Source: an uncultured Fibrobacter sp. (GTDB lineage: Bacteria; Fibrobacterota; Fibrobacteria; Fibrobacterales; Fibrobacteraceae). Taken from it: a DNA stretch of 64,000 bases. Where the stretch lies: contig CAKUWY010000010.1 in the NCBI GenBank assembly GCA_934699585.1, forward strand, positions 1 to 64,000. Direction: 5' to 3'. The notes below the pieces were generated by a model. That model worked only from the letters and a program-made list of their open reading frames with translations. It searched no databases and was not told the origin of the DNA. Shown here in pieces: positions 1 to 8,477 of the stretch (the first letter of the stretch is position 1; the number at the start of each line of letters is the position of its first letter). A program made the translations under genes and the position numbers.

Positions 1-190
1 CACACCACACACCTCACACCTCATACCTCACACCTCACACCTCACACCTCATACCTCACACCTCACACCACACACCGCACACCTCATACCTCACACCTCA
101 TACCTCACACCACACACCTCACACCTCATACCTCACACCTCACACCTCATACCACACACCTCATAACTCACAACTCACAACTCACTCCGC
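1..190. repeat. Degenerate short-period repeat (family D)
   Basis: About 190 bases of imperfect tandem words of the type CACACCTCATACCTCA, period roughly 7 to 10, with almost no G on the plus strand. It ends about 20 bases before the -10 box of the TonB receptor gene. The same words recur in many other intergenic gaps of the window. No reading frame or RNA gene is seen. The array may continue to the left of the window. Confidence 0.9.
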
Positions 191-218
191 GCCTCGTTCA
201 TTTTTCTATATTCTTCCT

Positions 219-2576
219 ATGCGTTTTAGATGGCTCTGGATTTTGGCCTTGCTTGCGGCATACGCTTTTGCCGCGACGCCTACGCCCATTGTGGGTGTGG
301 TGGTGGATTCGGAGTCGGAACTGCCTATTACCGATGTGGAGGTGACTTACCGGTCTGGCAAGAAACTGGGGACCACGAATTCCGATGGACGTTTCGAATT
401 TACGGTTGATTCCCGTAATGCGGCGCTGGTGTTCAAGAAACCCGGTTATGATAGCGTCTTTGTGGAACTGCAGGACTTTGCCGATGTGTTGGACATGGTG
501 GTGAGCCTATCTTCGAACTTGCGGGACTTGGGAGCAAGCACCATCGTCGGTGGCGGAGAACCTGAGAAGTGGGAACCTATCCGTACCATTTCGGTGGACA
601 AGCTGGAAGATGCGGCGGGCATGCGTTTCGACGTGACGGAACACCTGAGCCAGATGCCGGGCATTTCGGGCCAGAAAGATTTTAGCAGTGCTCTTTACTA
701 CGACGGTTCCCGTGCGGGGGACGTGGCCTATCACTTGGGCAGGCTCCGGATTCCTAACATGCGTCACCTGGATGTGGGCTTTCCCGGAAACCTTTCGGTA
801 ATTAACCCACACATCTTGAGCGGGATTGAAGTCCACGACCATTACGGTTCGGGCCCAATCGGCCAGGGCCTTGCCACTTCTATCCAGTATCTGCCCGAAC
901 AGACCAAGGGAGAGTGGGGGCTTAAGGGGGCCGTTGGTCTTACGGTGCAAGAAGTGGTGGTGGATGCTCCTTGGCTTTTCTGGGATAGTTTCCGTTTCGC
1001 CTTCCGTAGGCTGGACGGCGAGATGCTCAAGAACCTGGGCGAAAAGTTCTTTACGGAATTCCGCAAGCGCGACGGCGACTGCGTAAACGATTGCCGGGTC
1101 AAGTCTTCGGACCCCTTCGACCTGACTGCCTTTGACATTTACGCCCAGCTGAACGGTTCCGATTCCATGGGCAACACCTGGGCTATCCGTACCCTGTACA
1201 GTTCCGACGAATATAAAATCCGGCAAGATACTTCTACGGCCTACGACGAGGTGAACTCCATCGATATTATTTCGGGCGAGCAGAATTACCTGGTGTTGGG
1301 GGCGGAATACGCCTCCCGCTTTGGAACCAGCGCCCACGCGGGTTTTGTCCGGGAATACCTGAGCGATACCCTGCGGGATACCACCGGGTTCAAGACTCTT
1401 GCCGAGGGCGTCAATATGGACCAGGCTCAACGGTCCTTCATTGACGGTTATGACTATACCCACACTACCATTTCAGGCGGGCTGGACAAGAATTTCAAGG
1501 GGAACATTCTGGGCTCCAAGCTCAGCGGCGCCCTCCTATACGAGCAGCACATTCTGGAAAGGAACTACCTGAATTACGGCGAGCAGTCCGACGACTACCA
1601 GACGGGTGTTGTTTCCGGAACGGGTCGTCTGGACTGGAAGCGGGATTACTACCAGTACATTCTTTCTGCGGGAGCCGTGGCCGATGCCATGGACCACAAG
1701 GCCGCTCCTACAGCCTCGCTGGACATGGAACGGAACTTGTCGGGAGCGGATACCGCCTACTGGCGCCTGTTCGGAAACGCCGCCTACCGCAGCGACTGGA
1801 AACCCTATTACGACAAAGGCGACCTGACGGGCCGTCTGGAATCGGGAACTTCTGCCAAGCTGGGTCTCGGTTACCGTTCCAAGTACCTGGATGTGCAGGC
1901 TTCCGGTTTTGGCCGTTACTATCCTGATCCGCTGCTGCCCATGCCTAAAGCCTACGCTCAGTACGAAGACGTGACCGACGTGGATTTCGCCTGGGTCTTT
2001 GGCGGCGGTGCCAAGATGGAGTGGAAAACATCCCACCATTTCTCCATGTCCACCAATATCAGTTCCGTCTATGGCGAATACGAACTGGAAGGCTCTGGCA
2101 ATTCTCTCCCGTGGGAGGCGAACTCCCGCCTGGACGTGGTTTCCCATTTCCGCTATTACCCTCGCAAGGATTCCCTTGTTTCGGTTATCTTGACCCACCA
2201 TGCCTTGTGGCACAGGCCCTTGTACTATTACCAGATTGAACCTTCCAGTGCCGATGGCACCAACGGCAAGCGCAGGCTCAAGGACCTGAATGAATTTACG
2301 GACCTGTTCCGCACCGACTTGCGCCTGAATCTGGACCTGATGACTTCGAAGTATTTCTTCAGGAGTGCCCGGTTCTACCTGGAAGTGGACAACATCTTTG
2401 CCAAGCTGGACGTGCCCGCCCTCAAGTTCCTGGGCGGCGAGAATGCCCGTGAGCGTTCCTGGGTGACCCGGGATGCCGATGGCGATTCCAACGACGGTTA
2501 CGACCTGATTCCCTTTATGGCGAAAGGCATGGGACTTTACTTGCAGTTCGGTGTAGAAGTGCAGCTGGGAATATAA
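219..2576 (+). CDS. TonB-dependent receptor-like outer membrane protein
   Basis: 785 residues. A signal peptide (about residues 1-19, ending AFA) is followed by a carboxypeptidase-regulatory-like beta-sandwich (about 22-95), a plug-like region (about 100-230) and a long segment rich in alternating aromatic residues that fits a beta-barrel. This order is known for TonB-dependent receptors that import large substrates across the outer membrane. The substrate cannot be told, and no SusD-like partner is adjacent. TATATT at 207-212 lies six bases before the ATG and there is no Shine-Dalgarno sequence, so the mRNA may be leaderless. The gene is followed by family D repeat DNA. Confidence 0.75.
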   Translation: MRFRWLWILALLAAYAFAATPTPIVGVVVDSESELPITDVEVTYRSGKKLGTTNSDGRFEFTVDSRNAALVFKKPGYDSVFVELQDFADVLDMVVSLSSNLRDLGASTIVGGGEPEKWEPIRTISVDKLEDAAGMRFDVTEHLSQMPGISGQKDFSSALYYDGSRAGDVAYHLGRLRIPNMRHLDVGFPGNLSVINPHILSGIEVHDHYGSGPIGQGLATSIQYLPEQTKGEWGLKGAVGLTVQEVVVDAPWLFWDSFRFAFRRLDGEMLKNLGEKFFTEFRKRDGDCVNDCRVKSSDPFDLTAFDIYAQLNGSDSMGNTWAIRTLYSSDEYKIRQDTSTAYDEVNSIDIISGEQNYLVLGAEYASRFGTSAHAGFVREYLSDTLRDTTGFKTLAEGVNMDQAQRSFIDGYDYTHTTISGGLDKNFKGNILGSKLSGALLYEQHILERNYLNYGEQSDDYQTGVVSGTGRLDWKRDYYQYILSAGAVADAMDHKAAPTASLDMERNLSGADTAYWRLFGNAAYRSDWKPYYDKGDLTGRLESGTSAKLGLGYRSKYLDVQASGFGRYYPDPLLPMPKAYAQYEDVTDVDFAWVFGGGAKMEWKTSHHFSMSTNISSVYGEYELEGSGNSLPWEANSRLDVVSHFRYYPRKDSLVSVILTHHALWHRPLYYYQIEPSSADGTNGKRRLKDLNEFTDLFRTDLRLNLDLMTSKYFFRSARFYLEVDNIFAKLDVPALKFLGGENARERSWVTRDADGDSNDGYDLIPFMAKGMGLYLQFGVEVQLGI

Positions 2577-2582
2577 TGGTGT

Positions 2583-2640
2583 GAAAATGTGTAGTGTGAA
2601 ATGGGTGGTGAGTTGTGAGTAATGAGTTATGAGTTGCAAG
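2583..2640. repeat. Degenerate short-period repeat (family D)
   Basis: Words such as GTGTGAAATG, GTGAGTTGTGAGT and ATGAGTTATGAGTTG fill the gap after the TonB receptor gene and run into the annotated start of the next gene. The orientation is opposite to the array at position 1. Confidence 0.75.
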
Positions 2641-3368
2641 TTTTGAAAAAGACGTTGTTTCTGTCTGTTTTTCTCTTATGTGCTGTAGCTTTTGCTCACG
2701 AGACGGATTCCCTGTTCGTGCCGCCCAAGCCCGAAAAGCCCCTGCGTTTCTGTTCTTCGGTCAAGAAATGGATTGAATTTGCCACTACGGATTCCAACAT
2801 GGTAGAAATCACCCGTCTGAAGGGGCTCCGCATGGACTTGCGGTATGGCACTTTCAACAACGTGACGGGATACGATTTGTATTGCGGAGTGCAGCGGGCT
2901 TTTGTCCATAAAGACGCCCTGCCAAAACTCAAGCGGGCCATCAAGATTATGGAGAAGGAAATGCCAGGCTCTGTGCTGGTGATTTTCGATGCGGCTCGCC
3001 CCCTGTATGCCCAGTCTGCCTTGAAACGCACCGTGGCAGGCACGCCCTATTCCAACTATGTGTCATCTGGCGTTACCGGCGGACTCCACAATTATGGGCT
3101 TGCGCTGGACCTGAGCATCACCGATGCCGAAGGAAACCTGCTGGACATGGGGACGGACTTTGATTCCTTTGAGCGGTGCGCAGGCGAGGTAGGGGAGGCA
3201 GATGCCTTACAAAGCGGTCGCCTTACGGAACAACAGGTGAATAACCGCAAGATTTTACGCTCTATTATGACCCGCGCAGGATTTGTCCCCTTAGGAAGCG
3301 AATGGTGGCATTTTAACGCCTATACGCGGGCCTACACCAAGGAACACTACTCACTTTTCCCGTTATAA
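2622..3368 (+). CDS. D-alanyl-D-alanine dipeptidase (peptidase M15D, VanX-like)
   Basis: 248 residues with an N-terminal signal peptide (cleavage near AFA-H at about 25). Zinc ligands of the M15 family are visible: His156 and Asp163 in HNYGLALD, and His230 in EWWH, with Glu227 as the likely general base and Arg126 in DAARP. The family hydrolyses D-Ala-D-Ala dipeptides; here it would act in the periplasm, in peptidoglycan recycling or nutrient use. There is no van regulatory context, so a resistance role is not suggested. The ATG at 2622 lies inside family D repeat DNA; the TTG at 2643, giving LKKTLFLS, is an alternative start. Confidence 0.82.
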   Translation: MSYELQVLKKTLFLSVFLLCAVAFAHETDSLFVPPKPEKPLRFCSSVKKWIEFATTDSNMVEITRLKGLRMDLRYGTFNNVTGYDLYCGVQRAFVHKDALPKLKRAIKIMEKEMPGSVLVIFDAARPLYAQSALKRTVAGTPYSNYVSSGVTGGLHNYGLALDLSITDAEGNLLDMGTDFDSFERCAGEVGEADALQSGRLTEQQVNNRKILRSIMTRAGFVPLGSEWWHFNAYTRAYTKEHYSLFPL

Positions 3369-3419
3369 GACCGTTCGCGCTAGAAGCAGAAAACAGGTTC
3401 AGGGCTGGGCTTACTTGCG

Positions 3420-4043
3420 CTATTTTGCAAGTGCCGCCTTCAGGGCGCGGATGGCGTTTCCGCGATGGCTGATGGCCTTTTTCTCTTCCAGTTCCATCTG
3501 GGCGAAGGTGCGGGTCTCGCCGTCGGGTACAAAGAGGGGGTCGTAGCCGAAGCCCATATCGCCTACGGGGGCGTGGTTGATAGTGCCGCGGCATTCCCCT
3601 TCAAAAATGCGGGGTTCGCTGATGCTGAATTTGCCGTCGACTTGCGAAACGGTCTGGTACGAAAGGGCGCAGAAGTAACGGGCCCTGCGGTCTTCGACAT
3701 TCTCCATTTTTTTCAGGAGCAGGTCGTTGTTGCTGGTGTCGTTTCCGTGACCTCCGCTATAGCGGGCACTGTAGATTCCGGGTTCCCCGTTCAGGGCGAA
3801 AACTTCCAAACCGGAATCGTCGGCCAGCACGGTAGCCTCGACGCCCCGCTCCATAAGCCAGCGGGCGGTGGTGCTGGACTTGATGATGGCGTTTTCGGCA
3901 AAGGTCTTGCCGTCTTCTACGATGTCGCCGTCAAAGCCGATGTCTTTCAGGGTCTGGAATTCGTAGTGGTCGGTTCCCAGGATGTGGGCGAAGTCTCTAA
4001 TTTTTCCGGCACTTCCGGTAGCGATGACGAATAGGTGTTTCAT
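3420..4043 (-). CDS. rdgB: XTP/dITP diphosphatase (RdgB/HAM1 family)
   Basis: 207 residues, the usual family length. The N-terminal FVIATGSAGKIRDF matches the substrate-binding signature of the HAM1 fold, and ADDSGLEV and the conserved segment GYDPLFVPDG are in place. The enzyme hydrolyses non-canonical purine nucleoside triphosphates (ITP, dITP, XTP) to monophosphates and so protects DNA and RNA synthesis. It is transcribed convergently with the M15 dipeptidase gene. Its upstream side is filled by two kinds of repeat DNA, and no clear promoter or ribosome binding site is seen before the ATG. Confidence 0.92.
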   Translation of the reverse strand: MKHLFVIATGSAGKIRDFAHILGTDHYEFQTLKDIGFDGDIVEDGKTFAENAIIKSSTTARWLMERGVEATVLADDSGLEVFALNGEPGIYSARYSGGHGNDTSNNDLLLKKMENVEDRRARYFCALSYQTVSQVDGKFSISEPRIFEGECRGTINHAPVGDMGFGYDPLFVPDGETRTFAQMELEEKKAISHRGNAIRALKAALAK

Positions 4044-4085
4044 AGGATTTAGGGGATAGGATCTAGGGGGTAGGATCTAGGGATC
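4043..4085. repeat. 14-bp tandem repeat AGGATYTAGGGGNT
   Basis: Three imperfect units (AGGATTTAGGGGAT, AGGATCTAGGGGGT, AGGATCTAGGG) directly upstream of rdgB. The same unit, inverted, recurs at 36124-36166. Confidence 0.8.
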
Positions 4086-4153
4086 GCTGGTTGCAAGATG
4101 CTTTGGGGTATGAGGTTCGAGGCACGAGGTTTGAGGTTGTTGGTACAAGAAGC

Positions 4154-4185
4154 GTCATCCTGAGGAGTGTAACGACGAAGGATCC
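4154..4185 (+). repeat. Family A interspersed repeat unit
   Basis: GTCATCCTGAG and GAAGGATCC arms enclose GAGTGTAACGAC. This copy has no clear central hairpin. It lies between the rdgB and TM2 genes, flanked by family D words. Confidence 0.8.
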
Positions 4186-4199
4186 AGGCCGAAGGAACA

Positions 4200-4245
4200 A
4201 CTGAGCTTCACTCAAAACTCATCACTCACAACTCATAACTCACTC
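4200..4245. repeat. Degenerate short-period repeat (family D)
   Basis: CTCAAAACTCATCACTCA and CTCATAACTCACTC type words, ending at the stop codon of the TM2 gene. Confidence 0.8.
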
Positions 4246-4435
4246 AGTACTTCTCCGGCTTCATCACGATGAGGATGGCGTCTATGACAACGCCAACTCC
4301 ACAAAGACCTGCCGTGCAGAGCCAGAGAATTCCCGTCCAGATTTTTCCTTCGTAAAAGCGGTGGATTCCAAGATATCCTAGGAATATGCAGAGAAGCAGA
4401 GCAATCCACTTGTTGTGTTCACCTTCGGCGACCAT
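4244..4435 (-). CDS. TM2 domain-containing small membrane protein
   Basis: 63 residues. Two hydrophobic segments (about 10-25 and 33-58) are joined by a short turn, with the family hallmarks FLGYLGIHRFYEGK and the second helix GLCGVGVVIDAILI. TM2 domains are short two-helix modules of unknown biochemical role. An AGGAG ribosome binding site stands seven bases before the ATG, and TATATT (4465-4460, minus strand) is a likely -10 box, so this gene has a normal leader, unlike many neighbours. Confidence 0.85.
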   Translation of the reverse strand: MVAEGEHNKWIALLLCIFLGYLGIHRFYEGKIWTGILWLCTAGLCGVGVVIDAILIVMKPEKY

Positions 4436-4492
4436 ATAAACTCCTTTTTTCTTTTAAGAATATAGAAAATGCAGTAGGGAATTAGTTTTCAG

Positions 4493-4620
4493 TTGTCGGT
4501 TACGAGTTGTGAGCTTCGATAGAAAAAAAGAATTTCGAAGTTTGGATATAGTAATTGAGCAACGGAAGCAATACGCTACTCACGACTCACAACTCATCAC
4601 TCACCACTCACCACTCAATT
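4493..4620. repeat. Degenerate short-period repeat (family D), two blocks
   Basis: 4493-4515 (GTCGGTTACGAGTTGTGAGC) and 4575-4620 (CTCACGACTCACAACTCATC and similar) are family D words in opposite orientations, separated by about 60 bases of non-repetitive AT-rich DNA. They lie between the TM2 and recombinase genes. Confidence 0.75.
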
Positions 4621-4622
4621 TC

Positions 4623-5516
4623 TCACGCTCTCGGATGGGTCTTCTTGAATGCCTGCTTCAGCCGTTCCGCATTCACGTGGGTGTAAATCTGGGTGGTGGA
4701 AATGCTGGAATGCCCCAGCATTTCCTTGACGCTCATGATTTCGGCCCCGTTTTCCAACAGGTGGGTGGCAAAACTGTGGCGTAGCACGTGGGGGCTGGCC
4801 TTGCCTTCCCAGCCGATTTCACGGAGTAGGTCCCGGATGTCGTTGCGAAGGGTCCTGATACTGTAGGGCTTGCCGTCTTCGCTGATAAAGACGAACCCTG
4901 TGGCAGAAACCAGGTGGCCAGCTTCGGTCTGCTTGGCCTTGAAAAGCCCGAGGCGCTCCACAAGGGAGTCCGTGATGGGCACAATCCTCTCCTTGTTGCC
5001 CTTGCCAAGCACACGGACCAACCGTTCCTTTTCCCGCAGGCGATCCCAGGTGAGGCTTTGGCATTCCGAAATACGGAGCCCAGAACCGTAGATGAGCTCC
5101 AGCAATACTCGGGCTCGAACCTGCGGAAGAGTCGGGTTTTCAATTTCGGGAAATTTTTCTTCGGCAAGATCCTTCTGCCCGAGGAACGCCACCAGGCGCT
5201 TGGGCCGCTTGGGCATGGGGATGTTCTCTGTCGGGTTTGTTTCCAGAATGGAAGACCGGACCAGATACTTGCCGAAGCTTTTTAGGGCGGCCAGGTGTTC
5301 GCAGATGCTTGTGGGGGAAAGCTTCTGCCGCATTTTCAAATCCCACACGAAACTTTTGACCTGCATTTCCGAAAATGACTCCAGAAGCGCACCTTCACCC
5401 ACTAGAGCGAGGAACTTGTCCAGGCTCTTGCGGTAGGTGTCAATCGTTCTAGGAGAAAACCGGCGTCGGGTTTCCAGATAGGTCAAAAAATTGGATATGT
5501 GGTTTTGAAGGCTCAT
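4623..5516 (-). CDS. xerC: Tyrosine recombinase XerC/XerD
   Basis: 297 residues from the ATG at 5516, which gives the standard N-terminus MSLQNHISNF; a longer frame to 5576 would overlap the divergent gene and adds no family sequence. An N-terminal SAM-like core-binding domain (about 1-85) precedes the catalytic domain with Arg148, Lys172, His243-x-x-Arg246, His269 and the nucleophile Tyr278. Length and lack of phage context point to the housekeeping recombinase that resolves chromosome dimers at dif. XerC and XerD cannot be separated by eye. It is divergent from the PorV-like gene. Confidence 0.88.
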   Translation of the reverse strand: MSLQNHISNFLTYLETRRRFSPRTIDTYRKSLDKFLALVGEGALLESFSEMQVKSFVWDLKMRQKLSPTSICEHLAALKSFGKYLVRSSILETNPTENIPMPKRPKRLVAFLGQKDLAEEKFPEIENPTLPQVRARVLLELIYGSGLRISECQSLTWDRLREKERLVRVLGKGNKERIVPITDSLVERLGLFKAKQTEAGHLVSATGFVFISEDGKPYSIRTLRNDIRDLLREIGWEGKASPHVLRHSFATHLLENGAEIMSVKEMLGHSSISTTQIYTHVNAERLKQAFKKTHPRA

Positions 5517-5563
5517 GGCATTACATTTACAGACACGAAAAAATCTATTTTGATTCCGTAAAA

Positions 5564-6814
5564 ATGTCAATGGCATTGAAAAGAAAATGCAAATCTTTCC
5601 GTTTGCGGTTATGGAGCACCCTCCTGTTGTTCGGGATGGCGCTTCAGGTCTTTGCCATGGATCGTGTAGCCGGTGCGAATGCGACCTTGGACATAGAACC
5701 CGGGGCTCGTTCTGCGGCTTTGGGGTCGGCCACTATGGCTGTGGATGGGGATTATCTGGGACTGGTCTCCAATCCATACCAGTTGTCCAATATCCGGTAT
5801 GGTTGGGCGAGTTTTTCCCACACCTCCTATTACGAAGATACCCAGTATGATTTTGCCTCGGCGGCATTACCTTTGGGCGAGGGTCAGGGTCTGGGAATTT
5901 CCTTTGCTCGATTCGGTGCCGACGACATCCCCTATATTCGCGAAGGAGAACCCATACCAGAAGGGAGCGATTATAACACCTTGTCCTATGCGGACTGGAT
6001 GTTCTCGGTTACCTTTGGCCGGCGTATTTTGCCTCGTCTGGATATTGGCGTTGGATTTCATGGACTCTACCGCGAGATGGACCAGACCGGTTGGGGTTTC
6101 CGGGGAGATGCCGGCCTTCGGTATAAGGTGTTGGACCAGTTCTACCTGTCGGGTCTCTTGAAGGGCTGGACCTCTTCTGCTGTTACCTGGGAGTCGGGGG
6201 AGGTGGAATACTCTTCGCCGGAGTTTTACCTGGCGGCAAGCTATTCTCTTCCGGTTTCGTACCTCTACGGAACCTTGGGACTGTACTGGCAGAGTGGGGG
6301 ACTGTTCCATCACGAAGCCCGCAGTCTGGATTTCGATACCGACGAAGATAGCGGTGGCCGCCTCTGGGACGACCCTGTGGACTGGCTTTCCGGCGGTCGT
6401 GGCGGGGTGGAATTTGCCTTTGACTTTGGGCTTTCTCTAAGGGCCGGTCTTAGCAGTTTCACGACTTTCCAAAGCGTAACCGCAGGTGCAGGTCTTGTCA
6501 TTATGAAGTTTTTGCGGGTGGATTACGCCTTCGAGTCCCATCCGGTGCTGTCCCCGGTCCATCGGGTGAGCATAAGCGTGAGCCCGTACCTGTTCTCCCA
6601 CTCCGACGAGCCGGTCCAGAAGAAAACCCGCGTCTCTCCGGTGTATGCTCAGCAATCCCAGGAACCGCTCCCGCAGGAGACTCCCGTCGAAGATGCCGAG
6701 CAGGCTGCTTCGGAGGTAGAAACCCCGGAGAAAGAACCGCCCGAAGAGGCTAGGGAGGCTCCTGATGAAGTTCTGGAGTCTTCACCTGCAGGTGGAGTCT
6801 ATTGGGAAGAATAG
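5564..6814 (+). CDS. PorV/PorQ-like outer membrane protein
   Basis: 416 residues. A signal peptide (about 1-29, ending VFA) is followed by GANATLDIEPGARSAALG, close to the start of PorV/PorQ and UPF0164 beta-barrel proteins, then a barrel-like region to about 345. The last 70 residues are rich in Pro and Glu and probably form a periplasmic tail. In organisms with a type IX secretion system, PorV shuttles cargo at the outer membrane; this role is inferred from similarity. TATTTT at 5546-5551 lies twelve bases before the ATG. A second ATG at 5570 is also possible. Confidence 0.72.
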   Translation: MSMALKRKCKSFRLRLWSTLLLFGMALQVFAMDRVAGANATLDIEPGARSAALGSATMAVDGDYLGLVSNPYQLSNIRYGWASFSHTSYYEDTQYDFASAALPLGEGQGLGISFARFGADDIPYIREGEPIPEGSDYNTLSYADWMFSVTFGRRILPRLDIGVGFHGLYREMDQTGWGFRGDAGLRYKVLDQFYLSGLLKGWTSSAVTWESGEVEYSSPEFYLAASYSLPVSYLYGTLGLYWQSGGLFHHEARSLDFDTDEDSGGRLWDDPVDWLSGGRGGVEFAFDFGLSLRAGLSSFTTFQSVTAGAGLVIMKFLRVDYAFESHPVLSPVHRVSISVSPYLFSHSDEPVQKKTRVSPVYAQQSQEPLPQETPVEDAEQAASEVETPEKEPPEEAREAPDEVLESSPAGGVYWEE

Positions 6815-6881
6815 CCAGTGTTTCCCTGATAAAAAAGAGTAAGTACCTTTAACTTTTCCAAATTTTGGTTATATTTTGGCC

Positions 6882-7532
6882 ATGAATTCTCTGAAGAACT
6901 ATCGCGAAGTCGGAATATTTGACCTTTTGTCCGCACCACTTAACCCGATCGGTGCCTTTGACGCAGAGCAGTTCAAGAAAGATGTCCGTGCCTTGATTGA
7001 TTCCAACCCGGACGACAAGTTTGTGGCTGTGGATTTGATGGGCCTTGATTTCGTCTATAGTGACGCCTATAACGCCTTTATCCAGTTTCAACAGGAATTG
7101 TCCGCCAAGGGCGGCATGCTGGCCTTGCTTTCCAACAGCAAGACTATCGCCGATGGTCTTGTAAAGGCTGGCCTTGCCTCAAAGCTGAAGGTGTTTTCTT
7201 TCGAAGCGGAAATGATGTCCTTCTCCTTGCATAGCCAGTCTCCGGAACAAGAGTCGGCCTCTGGAGCAGCGGAGGAGCCTGCGGTGTCTGCGGTAGCTTC
7301 CCAGAATGTGGGTGGCGGTGCCGCTCCTGCCAAGCGGAACGAAAGAAAGACTGGCCTTAACAGACGGTTTACCAAGAGCTTCAATGCCATTATCCGCAAC
7401 AAGGAAAGCGATTTGGACAAACAGGGGATGAACGACTTGTTTGAAGAGGCTCCGACGACCCACAAGGTCGCCCCTGTGGTTGTGGTTGTGGTTCTGCTTC
7501 TTGCCGCTCTGGCGGTGTTCATCTTGATGTAA
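6882..7532 (+). CDS. Tail-anchored STAS-domain protein
   Basis: 216 residues from the ATG at 6882. Residues about 10-105 (GIFDLLSAPLNPIGAFD to SKLKVFSF) resemble a STAS / anti-sigma-factor-antagonist fold, including FVAVDLMGLDFVYSDAYNAF where such proteins carry their D-S-S/T motif; here the region reads VYSDAY. A disordered Ala/Glu linker and basic stretch lead to one C-terminal transmembrane helix (about 196-216), so the domain should face the cytoplasm. TATATT at 6870-6875 lies six bases before the ATG (leaderless pattern). It heads a three-gene operon. Confidence 0.62.
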   Translation: MNSLKNYREVGIFDLLSAPLNPIGAFDAEQFKKDVRALIDSNPDDKFVAVDLMGLDFVYSDAYNAFIQFQQELSAKGGMLALLSNSKTIADGLVKAGLASKLKVFSFEAEMMSFSLHSQSPEQESASGAAEEPAVSAVASQNVGGGAAPAKRNERKTGLNRRFTKSFNAIIRNKESDLDKQGMNDLFEEAPTTHKVAPVVVVVVLLLAALAVFILM

Positions 7533-7535
7533 TGA

Positions 7536-8459
7536 ATGCCCGTCGAGTTTTCAGAATACCGCTGTAAACGCAAGTATAAATCGGGATCTCATAAGTTTCC
7601 TTTATTTCGGCTGGTCCTTTTGGGACTGGTTCTTTTGCTTGCCTACCACTGGGGATTCTTTTCTTGGATTGTGGAAAAAATGCCGTTGCCCGGCTCTATG
7701 GGTGTGTCAGACAAGCCATCGTGGAAAGCCGCATGTGAAGAATATTCAGGAAAGGCCTTTGAGTTAGACGGTAATCTGGTCCAGTGCTCTTGGTTTGTTC
7801 AGGATTCCATGGGAGAACTGCCGAATAGTTTTTTGCGCTATGTGGCGTCGCTTCGAAAAAAATCGGTTTCCGCACTCCATTGGGTGGCTCCTGCAACGGA
7901 TTTTTCAAGGGCTCATTTTGTGCTTCATGAAGATTCCCTGTCCTCGGCGTACTTGCATATTCCCTTGGCCGATTCCTCCTTGGTGTGGATTGACGCCTCT
8001 ACGGGATGTCGCTTCCCGGGTTTGTGCCCAAAACAGCCTTTGGGTTGGTCTTCGCTTTCTATTTCGGAAGATTTTGATTTTACCGGACAGGAGGCGCTTC
8101 TCGCGATGGACAAATTACGCGGTGTGGGGGAAGCTCCGGTTTATCCGATACTTTCGGGAACGGTACTTGCATCGGGCAAGGATTCCCTAGGGTATTTTGT
8201 CGAAATAGATCATGGTTTCAACGTGAGTTCCAGAATGTTTGGACTGTTTCGCTACGAAAGGGATTCCATTTCGCTCACGCCGGGCTCTTGGATAGATTCC
8301 CATACCTTGGTCGGTCGTATCGCCCCTAAGGACAGCTCTGCCGTTTATCTGACAATCCGTCGTAATGGCCATTTCGTCCGCTGGAACGAATTCTTTGCAG
8401 AAAGCCATCCGGTAGATTCTGCCAAAATTTCTAAATTCAAGGAACAGATTGGCTTGTAG
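7536..8459 (+). CDS. Membrane-anchored protein with degenerate LytM/M23-like domain
   Basis: 307 residues: a short basic cytoplasmic segment, one transmembrane helix (about 24-43) and a periplasmic part. Residues about 200-290 (PVYPILSGTVLASG, YFVEIDHGFNVSSR, LTPGSWIDSHTLVGRIA) follow the strand pattern of LytM/M23 peptidase domains, but the HxxxD and HxH zinc ligands are absent. Known non-catalytic LytM proteins activate amidases; that role here is only a suggestion. The start lies three bases after the STAS gene stop, so co-translation is likely. Confidence 0.5.
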   Translation: MPVEFSEYRCKRKYKSGSHKFPLFRLVLLGLVLLLAYHWGFFSWIVEKMPLPGSMGVSDKPSWKAACEEYSGKAFELDGNLVQCSWFVQDSMGELPNSFLRYVASLRKKSVSALHWVAPATDFSRAHFVLHEDSLSSAYLHIPLADSSLVWIDASTGCRFPGLCPKQPLGWSSLSISEDFDFTGQEALLAMDKLRGVGEAPVYPILSGTVLASGKDSLGYFVEIDHGFNVSSRMFGLFRYERDSISLTPGSWIDSHTLVGRIAPKDSSAVYLTIRRNGHFVRWNEFFAESHPVDSAKISKFKEQIGL

Positions 8460-8477
8460 CGCTGGCCCGAGGTTCTT

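Noticed and set aside
1..190. CRISPR-like array at the left edge
   Set aside because: The words are 7-10 bases long and degenerate, with no constant repeat and unique spacer pattern and no cas genes nearby. It is low-complexity repeat DNA.
2622..3368. Vancomycin resistance (vanX)
   Set aside because: The M15 enzyme is present without vanH, vanA or the vanRS regulators, so a recycling or nutritional role is more likely.
4623..5516. Integrase of a mobile island
   Set aside because: Length, motifs and lack of a neighbouring tRNA, direct repeats or phage genes fit the housekeeping Xer recombinase.
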